Below the pieces are notes generated by a model that was given only the letters and a program-made list of their open reading frames with translations, did no database searches and was not told where the DNA came from. This document shows, piece by piece, positions 1 to 4,537 of a DNA stretch of 5,850 nucleotides; the stretch's first letter is position 1; each line of letters opens with the position of its first letter. A program made the translations under genes and the position numbers. The stretch comes from an uncultured Chloroflexaceae bacterium. Its GTDB lineage: Bacteria; Chloroflexota; Chloroflexia; Chloroflexales; Chloroflexaceae. The DNA lies in the NCBI GenBank assembly GCA_937141995.1, contig CAKZQX010000389.1, positions 1-5,850 of the forward strand. Reading direction: 5' to 3'.

Positions 1-194
1 ATCGCATCATCACGTACCCGTACATCAAACCCGGCATCACCCAGCGTGCCCTGCGTGCGACCATCAGGCCAGATCAGCAGCTTCGCGCCGATGGGTGTCA
101 ACAGACTACCGTCCGGCACAGCGATCAGCGTGGCCGTTGCCACGGGACGCTCCGCGATAATTGCCTGACGCAGCGTGTCGTACCGATCCCCCAC
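1..194 (-). CDS. XdhC/CoxI-type protein, second copy, partial (runs off left edge)
   Basis: Only the first 64 codons are in the window. The protein begins VGDRYDTLRQAIIAERPVAT and continues through PIGAKLLIWPDG to GTLGD, the N-terminal pattern of XdhC/CoxI proteins (an 'RPVA-ATLI' strand, then 'GAKLLVWPDG..GSLGD'). XdhC proteins bind molybdenum cofactor and help mature xanthine dehydrogenase and CO-dehydrogenase-type enzymes in the cytoplasm. There is no in-frame ATG after the preceding stop. The chosen start is GTG at 194-192, because AAGGA lies 7 bases before it (206-202). It follows the first XdhC gene by 30 bases in the same reading frame, so the pair is probably co-transcribed with molybdenum hydroxylase genes beyond the left edge (inference). 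Whether a C-terminal Rossmann domain (XdhC_C) is present cannot be seen. Family fairly certain; start moderately certain. Confidence 0.75.
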   Translation of the reverse strand, partial: MGDRYDTLRQAIIAERPVATATLIAVPDGSLLTPIGAKLLIWPDGRTQGTLGDAGFDVRVRDDA

Positions 195-201
195 CGTGGC
201 A

Positions 202-206
202 TCCTT
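202..206 (-). promoter_or_regulatory. Ribosome binding site deciding the GTG start of the second XdhC gene
   Basis: Reading the minus strand, AAGGA sits 7 bases before GTG (194-192). It is the only good start signal in the 30 bases after the upstream TAG (227-225). It argues for a separate gene rather than the tail of the upstream protein. Confidence 0.55.
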
Positions 207-224
207 ACCGTTCAGTCCGTTCCC

Positions 225-539
225 CTACCAGGATAACACCTCGACAAAAATCTCAATCGTCCCACCGCAGGCCAGGCCAACCTCCCAGGCTTCCTCGTCG
301 GCCACGCCATAGCGCACCAGCCGCGCGCGCCCGGTCCGGAGCGCATCCTGACACTCCTCAAAGACCGATCCCTCGACACACCCGCCGCTGACTGAGCCGG
401 CCAGGCCACCCGCCGACGAAACCGCCATCTTCGCACCAATCTGACACGGCGCTGAGCCCACCGTCTTGATCACCGTTGCAATTGCAACCTGCTCGCCCTG
501 CGCCCGCCAGCGTTCGATATCGTTCAGGATCTCGTTCAT
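225..539 (-). CDS. Short XdhC/CoxI family protein (molybdenum hydroxylase maturation)
   Basis: A 104-residue protein consisting of one XdhC/CoxI domain. Visible hallmarks are EQVAIATVIKT (16-26), GSAPCQIGAKM (28-38), GSVSGGCVEG (48-57) and the C-terminal GLACGGTIEIFVE (88-100), with Cys54 and Cys91 in the conserved GGCVEG and CGG motifs. The family usually has Arg-Pro after GSAP; here it is Cys-Gln. XdhC/CoxI proteins are cytoplasmic chaperones that bind molybdenum cofactor and deliver it to xanthine dehydrogenase or CO dehydrogenase-like enzymes. Chloroflexota often encode this short form just before a second XdhC gene, as here. An ATG 12 bases upstream (551) has no ribosome site; I prefer ATG 539 because a weak GGA precedes it and MNEI.NDIERW is the family's usual beginning. 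The divergent FIST operon starts about 220 bases away. Confidence 0.85.
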   Translation of the reverse strand: MNEILNDIERWRAQGEQVAIATVIKTVGSAPCQIGAKMAVSSAGGLAGSVSGGCVEGSVFEECQDALRTGRARLVRYGVADEEAWEVGLACGGTIEIFVEVLSW

Positions 540-591
540 ACTGTTTTCCATTGGGTTGTCTACAGTCCCGTATCGGCTCTATCTTACCCGA

Positions 592-612
592 TTTTGGCAA
601 CTCTTGCCAGAA
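592..612. promoter_or_regulatory. Palindromic operator-like site in the xdhC/FIST divergent spacer
   Basis: TGGCAA-CTC-TTGCCA (595-609) is a perfect 6+3+6 palindrome. Beyond one mismatch on each side it gains TT/AA, giving 9-base arms (592-600 and 604-612) with one mismatch. It is the strongest dyad in the spacer between the two divergent genes and overlaps a possible rightward -35 box. A dimeric regulator could bind here; which one is unknown. Confidence 0.4.
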
Positions 613-658
613 ACTTGTAATAATCCGGCTCTCACAAACGGCCTATGTCGGCTACAAT
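594..658 (+). promoter_or_regulatory. Possible promoter(s) of the FIST operon
   Basis: Two weak candidates. TTGGCA (594-599) is followed after 18 bases by TAATAAT (618-624). Further down, TACAAT (653-658) matches the -10 consensus at five of six positions but has no -35 partner. Either would leave a 100-140 base leader before the FIST start at 763. The first candidate overlaps the palindrome at 595-609, as expected for a repressible promoter. Inference only. Confidence 0.3.
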
Positions 659-762
659 GAGGGCGGTACATACGACCACGCCGGTACACGGAAGGTGGCC
701 CGCAGCGCGGAACCGTGTATCCGCTAAACCTGACACATCACGCTAACGAAAGTGAGATCGCT

Positions 763-1965
763 ATGACCATCATTGCCGGTTCAGGCAGCAGCCGTCACAC
801 CGAGGCATACCAGGCGGGACGGCTGGCGGCGGAGGCGGCGGTTGCGCCGCTCCAGGGCCACGTTCCCAGGCTGATTATCGTCTTTACCACCGAGCCGTTT
901 GAGCAGGCCGATGTCCTGCGCGGCATTCGCGCGATTACCGGCCCGGCGGCACTGATTGGCGGCTGCTCCGGCGGATTGATGACTGCACAGGGCATCGATC
1001 CGGCGGGTGTGGCCGTCCTGGCGCTGACCGGCGATGATCTGGAAGTAGCGCTGGCACTGGAACCCGGATTGAGCAGCCGGCCCCACCTCACCGCCGAGCG
1101 CGCCGCCGAACAGGTTGAGGATTACCTCGCGGAGCAGGAGGGCAGTAACCGGCAGAGCACCGCGCTGCTCTTCACCGATGGCCTGACCGGCATGCTGGCC
1201 GTGGATATGGCACTTCAGAGTGCAAGCGCTGTGCTGGGACCGCTCTGCCCTATCGTTGGCGGCGCGGCGGGGGATAATCTGCACTATAAACAGACCTACC
1301 TCTTCGCCGATGAGCAGATCGAGAGCGATGCCGTGGCGCTGGCACTGCTGACCAGCAGCGCCCCGATTGGTATTGGAGTGCGGCATGGCTGGAAGCCGGT
1401 TGGGCGGCGGCTGGTGATTACCCGCAGTTCGGGCAATATCATCTATGAAATAGATAGCCGTCCTGCCCTCGAGATCTACCGCGAGTTATTCCCCCAGGCC
1501 GATATCACCGCGGAAACCTTCCGCGAGTTTACGCGCTACCACCCGATTGGCTTCCCGCAACTGGGGGAAGAGTTCCTGATCCGCCTGCCTCTGGAGGTCC
1601 ACCCGGACGGCTCCATCGCATGCGCGGGAACGATCCCCGAAAATGCCGTCGCGCAGATCATGGTGGGCAGCCCGGACTCGCTGCTCGACGCGGCAGAAGC
1701 AGCAGCAACCCAGGCAGTCGCGGCCCTGGCGGGCAGCCCGATTGCGGCGGCGATTGTGATTGACTGTGTCACCCGGCCTCCGCTATTGGGGGCGGAGGTG
1801 GGGACCGAGTTGACCCGTATTCAGGCGATTGTCGGGCATGATACACCGCTCATCGGCATGTACAGCTTTGGCGAAGTTGCCGCCGACGAAGGCCCGGTCT
1901 GCTTTCACAACAAAACCGTTGTCGTCTGTGCTATCGGGAAAGAAGCCAGGACAGCTACCGTATGA
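763..1965 (+). CDS. FIST sensory domain protein (FIST_N + FIST_C)
   Basis: A 400-residue stand-alone FIST protein. FIST_N spans about 34-230 and includes LIGGCSGG (64-71) and VGGAAGDN (165-172); FIST_C spans about 232-390 with GEEFLIRLPLEV (268-279), GMYSFGEVA (365-373) and FHNKTVVV (381-388). FIST domains are predicted to sense small ligands, perhaps amino acids, and occur in bacterial signalling proteins; the biochemical role is largely unproven. No signal peptide or membrane segment is visible, so it should be cytoplasmic. The open frame extends upstream to a GTG at 715, but ATG 763 is preferred: AGTGAG lies about 6 bases before it, and the FIST-like sequence begins just after. Its TGA overlaps the ATG of the GAF-STAS gene by 4 bases, so the two are almost certainly translated together and the FIST protein may pass its signal to that partner. 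Family call confident; function inferred. Confidence 0.88.
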   Translation: MTIIAGSGSSRHTEAYQAGRLAAEAAVAPLQGHVPRLIIVFTTEPFEQADVLRGIRAITGPAALIGGCSGGLMTAQGIDPAGVAVLALTGDDLEVALALEPGLSSRPHLTAERAAEQVEDYLAEQEGSNRQSTALLFTDGLTGMLAVDMALQSASAVLGPLCPIVGGAAGDNLHYKQTYLFADEQIESDAVALALLTSSAPIGIGVRHGWKPVGRRLVITRSSGNIIYEIDSRPALEIYRELFPQADITAETFREFTRYHPIGFPQLGEEFLIRLPLEVHPDGSIACAGTIPENAVAQIMVGSPDSLLDAAEAAATQAVAALAGSPIAAAIVIDCVTRPPLLGAEVGTELTRIQAIVGHDTPLIGMYSFGEVAADEGPVCFHNKTVVVCAIGKEARTATV

Positions 1966-2933
1966 CTACATCAGCGAACAACCACTTCGATCATGAGAAT
2001 GAACTTGCCATTCTCTACGAGATCGCCTCAATCTCGAAGCATCTGCGTAGTATGGATACTATCTGCGATCTGTTGCTGGACAAAGCGACTCGACTGCTGG
2101 GAGCGGAGGTAGCGGTCTTCTATCTGTACGATGCCGGGGAAGCCCGACTGAACCTGCGCGCAGCTCGGGGCATTCGGCTAAAGAAGATCTGCCCCCAGAT
2201 CGATCCGCTGCTCTCTGAGGGTGAACTGAGCACGAAAACACTGATCTGGTCGGATGCGCAAGCAGCAGCGTTTCCGGTTACGCCGCTACCTGCGCGTTAC
2301 CCGGTCAGGGCGGCCCTGGGCGTGCCGGTCAAGAGCGATATTGCGCTGCTGGGCTGGCTGTACGTGGCACTGCTCAAGCGCCCGGCTTTCGATACCCGGC
2401 AGGTTACACTCTTCAATGCCCTGGCCGATCAGGTTGCCAGCACGCTGGAGACCACACTCTCGCTGGAGCATAACTACCGGCAACAGGCGGCCCTGGCCGA
2501 AGCCAACCAACGCCTGGAGCAGGTGTTGAACGAGATGCAGCAGGCCTATGCGCAGCAGGAACGGCTGATCCAGACGATCAAGGCGCTCTCGCTGCCGGTG
2601 CTGCCGATTGGGGAACATGTGCTGCTCACGCCGCTGATCGGGTATATTGATGCGGAGCGCTCGCAACTGATCAAGGAGAAGTTGCTGGCAGCAGTCGGTC
2701 ACTACCAGGCGCATGTGGTCATTCTGGATATCACCGGGATCTCGGTGGTTGATGCCGCGGTCGCGCAGATGCTGCTGGAAGCCACCCAGGCGGCGCGGCT
2801 GCTGGGAGCACGCATAATCCTCTGCGGCGTGTCGCCCGAGGTGGCCGAAGTGATGGTCAATATGGATTTTAACCTGCGCATCCCGACAACCACCGATCTG
2901 CGGGCGGCGATGAAGCTGGCACTACGCAGTTGA
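1962..2933 (+). CDS. GAF-coiled coil-STAS regulator (RsbR-like)
   Basis: A 323-residue soluble protein. Residues about 14-165 form a GAF domain (ELAILYEIASISKHLRS entry helix; AALGVPVKSDIALLGWLYVA core, 117-136). Residues 168-208 are a Gln/Glu/Ala-rich coiled-coil linker, and 213-320 are a STAS domain of the RsbR type (PLIGYIDAERSQL, 224-236; VVILDITGISVVDAAVAQ, 252-269; LLGARIILCGVSPEVAEV, 280-297). RsbR-type proteins integrate signals in stressosome or partner-switching pathways and normally carry two phosphorylatable threonines. By my recalled alignment with Bacillus RsbR (Thr171, Thr205) both positions are non-threonine: 'GTIDT' is GYIDA (227-231) and 'VVDT' is VVDA (262-265). It overlaps the FIST stop codon by 4 bases, indicating translational coupling. 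No switch kinase (RsbT-like) or phosphatase gene is visible nearby. Domain calls confident; pathway inferred. Confidence 0.88.
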   Translation: MTTSANNHFDHENELAILYEIASISKHLRSMDTICDLLLDKATRLLGAEVAVFYLYDAGEARLNLRAARGIRLKKICPQIDPLLSEGELSTKTLIWSDAQAAAFPVTPLPARYPVRAALGVPVKSDIALLGWLYVALLKRPAFDTRQVTLFNALADQVASTLETTLSLEHNYRQQAALAEANQRLEQVLNEMQQAYAQQERLIQTIKALSLPVLPIGEHVLLTPLIGYIDAERSQLIKEKLLAAVGHYQAHVVILDITGISVVDAAVAQMLLEATQAARLLGARIILCGVSPEVAEVMVNMDFNLRIPTTTDLRAAMKLALRS

Positions 2934-3086
2934 TACCGGCGGAATGGTCTTGACGATGGAGACTGCACCGCCAACCCGGTCGGCATGCTCCAGCAGCAGC
3001 AGCGTACGTCCGGCATGCGCTAAGTAAGCGGCGCAGACCAGGCCGTTATGCTCACCGCCAATCACAATTGCATTGTAGTCATGCAT
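2922..3086 (-). pseudogene. Truncated FAD/NAD-binding oxidoreductase remnant (phytoene desaturase-like N-terminus)
   Basis: A 54-codon minus-strand frame. It reads MHDYNAIVIGGEHNGLVCAA and continues YLAHAGRTLLLLEHADRVGGA, the Rossmann beta-alpha-beta FAD-binding start of phytoene-desaturase/amine-oxidase-like flavoproteins (family pattern YDAIVIGGGHNGL..AAYLA.AG..VLVLE....VGGA). The third glycine of the dinucleotide motif is Glu12. Full members are several hundred residues; here the similarity ends near residue 42, then a short unrelated tail and TAG follow. It starts 12 bases after the LURP-like gene ends, on the same strand, so the two were probably an operon. Its 3' end overlaps the STAS gene's end by 12 bases tail to tail, suggesting that a deletion removed the rest. 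It could be expressed as a short peptide but could not be a working enzyme. Confidence 0.65.
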
Positions 3087-3098
3087 TGCTCACAGATA

Positions 3099-3581
3099 TC
3101 AGTTATCTTCGTGGCTCGCCAGATCGATCACGACGGCGCAGGCCAGGATCAACACCTCATCTTCGTTGTCGGGAATGTCGATGCCATAGGTGTCGGCCAG
3201 GGCAAACAACTCCTTCGAGACACGGGCAACCGGCTGACCGTTGCGGGTGAAGGCATACTCATAGTCGAGAAAATTGCCATCCGCCTCCAGATCGCCGGGG
3301 CCGGGCACATCAACGCTGAAGTGGGCATGGAAGAGCGAGAACATTGACTTTTTGACCGTGGCCGTCAACTCGTCGCCGCGATAAATCTCGTAGGTTTTAC
3401 CCAGCGACAGCAGCTTCTGCCGGATCACGGCCAGTTCGTGGCCGGTCATATCCTGAAACGAGAGCCGGTCAGCGATGCTAAACAGCTCGCCCTCGACGAT
3501 AAAGGTCTCAAGTCCCTGCTCATTTTTAATGCAGTAGCGGTCCCGGAGCGAAAATAGCTTCTCACGCATGGCATAGCGCAT
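3099..3581 (-). CDS. LURP-one-related / YxjI-like (tubby-like fold) protein
   Basis: A 160-residue protein of the LURP-one-related (LOR, YxjI) family, whose fold resembles the tubby C-terminal barrel. Visible family features are the opening MREKLFSLRDRYCIKNEQG, then FIVEGELFSIADRLSF (27-42), LLSLGKTYEIYR (57-68), NGQPVARVSKELFALADTYGIDI (114-136) and the acidic EDEVLILACAVVIDL (140-154) leading to the closing hydrophobic helix. Members are presumed to associate with membranes or bind phospholipids; no enzymatic activity is established. The frame extends to ATG 3599, but ATG 3581 is chosen: the extra six codons would contain the ribosome site AAAGGTGAGG (3596-3587), which is 5 bases from ATG 3581. 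The following gene in the same direction is the truncated flavoprotein stub. Family call confident; role unknown. Confidence 0.85.
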   Translation of the reverse strand: MRYAMREKLFSLRDRYCIKNEQGLETFIVEGELFSIADRLSFQDMTGHELAVIRQKLLSLGKTYEIYRGDELTATVKKSMFSLFHAHFSVDVPGPGDLEADGNFLDYEYAFTRNGQPVARVSKELFALADTYGIDIPDNEDEVLILACAVVIDLASHEDN

Positions 3582-3586
3582 CGTAT

Positions 3587-3596
3587 CCTCACCTTT
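3587..3596 (-). promoter_or_regulatory. Strong ribosome binding site of the LURP-like gene
   Basis: On the minus strand AAAGGTGAGG lies 5 bases before ATG 3581 and decides that start over ATG 3599. Similar GTGAG-type sites precede the FIST gene (751-757) and, less clearly, the flavoprotein stub. Confidence 0.65.
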
Positions 3597-3701
3597 CACT
3601 TTGTGAGTTATCTCTTTGGCGCTGCGTCACTGCCCATGATCAGGGTGAGAGGGAGGGGAAGGCACAATGCGCAACTGCGATATATACGAAAGAACAAACA
3701 G

Positions 3702-3773
3702 ACAAAGGCCAAAGAACAAATCAGGGTGTTCGCCGGCAATGTGCCGGGTGTGTTTTGTTCCAGTTTCCTTTGT
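3702..3773. repeat. Long imperfect palindrome between the XRE and LURP genes
   Basis: Three nested pairs of arms can be read. ACAAAGG (3702-3708) pairs with CCTTTGT (3767-3773). GAACAAA (3714-3720) pairs with TTTGTTC (3754-3760). CCGGCA (3733-3738) pairs with TGCCGG (3742-3747) around the loop ATG. The GC-rich tip with AT-rich outer arms could act as a terminator for the leftward XRE transcript (a T-rich run is present on that strand) or be a dispersed intergenic palindrome. The 287-base spacer 3582-3868 otherwise holds no convincing gene. Confidence 0.55.
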
Positions 3774-3812
3774 TTTGCCCTCTCTGTAACAAGAGTATGC
3801 AATAGCTGTGCC

Positions 3813-3842
3813 AGGTTAGGGGTTACGGGTTACGGGTTACGG
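3813..3842 (+). repeat. Heptamer tandem repeat (GGGTTAC)
   Basis: Three perfect GGGTTAC units (3820-3826, 3827-3833, 3834-3840) are preceded by the degenerate unit AGGTTAG (3813-3819) and followed by GG. It lies 27 bases beyond the stop of the XRE gene. The regularly spaced G runs could form a G-quadruplex on this strand. Heptamer repeats of this sort are unstable in copy number. Confidence 0.8.
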
Positions 3843-3868
3843 CTGAGTGCTTCAGCGCGCAGTTCGCT

Positions 3869-4099
3869 TCACCCTGGCGCATCCAATTCAAGATCGTCCC
3901 GAACAAGCTGGTCAGTCGATACTTGAAACAACTGGGCTACTTTCAATACAAAGTCGATCTTGGGCCTGCGCTTGCCGTTTTCAACATCACTGATGTAGCT
4001 GTTAAACGAGGGTGCATAACCCAGTGCAGTTGCAAGTTCGCGGATAGTCATGCCATGACGTGTACGGAGCGTGCGCATTTTTTCGCCAAATCGTTGCAT
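3869..4099 (-). CDS. Small XRE-family helix-turn-helix regulator
   Basis: A 76-residue protein that is essentially one Cro/C1-type HTH domain. MQRFGEKMRTLRTRHGMTIR gives helix 1 and the start of helix 2, ELATALG (21-27) completes helix 2, SYISDVENGKRRPK (34-47) is the recognition helix and its typical E.GKR.P turn, and FVLKVAQLFQVSTDQLVRDDLELD (50-73) forms the last helices and tail. The loop before the recognition helix (YAPSFN, 28-33) seems about two residues longer than in relatives I recall. Such proteins bind DNA as dimers and usually repress. No strong ribosome site precedes ATG 4099, and the upstream boxes would place transcription start very near it, so translation may be nearly leaderless. 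Two similar 16-base repeats upstream are candidate binding sites. Family confident; targets inferred. Confidence 0.87.
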   Translation of the reverse strand: MQRFGEKMRTLRTRHGMTIRELATALGYAPSFNSYISDVENGKRRPKIDFVLKVAQLFQVSTDQLVRDDLELDAPG

Positions 4100-4109
4100 G
4101 GTAAGGCAT

Positions 4110-4165
4110 TTACTCTACCGCAGTTACGCGGTTACTCAATATCTTTGTATTACTCTCGCGCAGTT
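4110..4165. promoter_or_regulatory. Pair of operator-like direct repeats upstream of the XRE gene
   Basis: TTACTCTACCGCAGTT (4110-4125) and TTACTCTCGCGCAGTT (4150-4165) match at 14 of 16 positions and start exactly 40 bases apart, close to four helical turns. A third partial copy, GTTACTCAA, lies between them (4131-4139). The right copy abuts and overlaps the -35 box of the rightward promoter (4164-4169); the left copy is about 10 bases from the XRE start codon. This layout suits an autorepressor that also controls the rightward promoter (inference). Confidence 0.5.
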
Positions 4166-4192
4166 GACATTTATTCAGGAATATGGTATTTT
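4164..4192 (+). promoter_or_regulatory. Near-consensus sigma-70 promoter, rightward
   Basis: A perfect -35 TTGACA (4164-4169), a 17-base spacer and the -10 TATTTT (4187-4192), in locally AT-rich sequence. Transcription would start near 4199-4201. No credible protein gene follows for over 330 bases; the transcript would first run through strong hairpins and then reach the YihY-like gene at 4538. This is the best promoter-like sequence in the window. Confidence 0.65.
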
Positions 4193-4200
4193 GCTTTCTA

Positions 4201-4360
4201 AACAGTAAGCAAACTCAAAAAACAGGTATGCTCTCCACACTGTTCGCACCAGCCGGAAGGCGTGGCATCGGCGAGAGTGCGCCGACGCGGAGCTATTGTA
4301 ACATGCAATGGCTCCGCTGCCGCATGCTCGCCCTACGCGGGTTGTTCAGACCCGTAGGGA
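4201..4360 (+). ncRNA. Candidate structured RNA or leader (consecutive hairpins)
   Basis: Directly after the strong promoter several stems can be read. AACAGT (4201-4206) pairs with ACTGTT (4239-4244). TCGGCG (4268-4273) pairs with CGCCGA (4280-4285) around a 6-base loop. GCGGAGCTATTG (4287-4298) pairs with CAATGGCTCCGC (4306-4317), 12 pairs with one G-T wobble and a 7-base loop. CCCTAC/GGG (4331-4341) pairs with CCCGTAGGG (4351-4359) with a 2-base bulge. GGCGAG (4270-4275) could instead pair with CTCGCC (4327-4332), enclosing the 12-pair stem and breaking its left neighbour, so two folds may compete. It could be a small RNA, a regulatory leader of the YihY-like gene, or a DNA-level palindromic repeat. 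A 51-codon frame from ATG 4228 lacks a ribosome site and family likeness. I do not recognise a known RNA family. Confidence 0.4.
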
Positions 4361-4371
4361 GGCTGTATAGG

Positions 4372-4505
4372 AAGAACTAAGAACTTAAGAACTAAAAACA
4401 AACCCCCAACCGCATCTCCTGCCTCTCTGTTCTTTATTCTTTGTTCCTTGTCAGCATACTTGTTTGTTCGGTGTTCTCTGCCTGTTTTTTCAGTTCTTAG
4501 TTCTT
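4372..4505. repeat. Heptamer-built inverted repeat upstream of the YihY-like gene
   Basis: AAGAACTAAGAACT (4372-4385) is the exact reverse complement of AGTTCTTAGTTCTT (4492-4505); each arm is two copies of one heptamer. A third AAGAACT lies at 4387-4393. Between the arms, the T-rich heptamers TTCTTTA, TTCTTTG and TTCCTTG run head to tail (4430-4450), and GTTTTTG and GTTCTCT follow the right arm (4507-4520). The block is strongly purine-rich on the left and pyrimidine-rich on the right, non-coding, and ends just before the YihY ribosome site. Confidence 0.7.
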
Positions 4506-4524
4506 AGTTTTTGGTTCTCTCTTC

Positions 4525-4531
4525 AGAGGAG
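4525..4531 (+). promoter_or_regulatory. Ribosome binding site of the YihY-like gene
   Basis: AGAGGAG lies 6 bases before ATG 4538. The in-frame ATG at 4532 would touch the site and the TTG at 4511 lies before it, so 4538 is the likely start. Confidence 0.7.
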
Positions 4532-4537
4532 ATGCGC

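Noticed and set aside
781..1386. 201-residue open frame on the minus strand
   Set aside because: It is antisense to the FIST gene, which has clear family motifs throughout; the composition (Gln/Arg/His-rich) is typical of a mirror frame.
2286..2714. 142-residue open frame on the minus strand
   Set aside because: It is antisense to the GAF-STAS gene, rich in Gln/Arg/Leu, with no recognisable motif.
3608..3802. 64-residue open frame on the minus strand upstream of the LURP-like gene
   Set aside because: It is a translation of the palindrome region with no ribosome site or family likeness.
3842..3856. Small hairpin GCTGA-GTGCT-TCAGC after the XRE gene as a terminator
   Set aside because: Only five pairs and no T run on the relevant strand; too weak to call.
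3603..3926. 107-residue open frame on the plus strand in the spacer
   Set aside because: It crosses the palindrome and heptamer array, is Ser/Arg/Cys-rich, lacks a ribosome site and overlaps the end of the XRE gene.
4183..4380. 65-residue open frame on the plus strand over the hairpin region
   Set aside because: Its start lies within the promoter, before the expected transcription start. The shorter version from 4228 has no proper ribosome site, and the content reads like translated hairpins.
3813..4520. Possible CRISPR array or integration site
   Set aside because: The repeats are 7-base units without spacers of regular length; there are no 25-40 base direct repeats, cas genes, integrase or tRNA.
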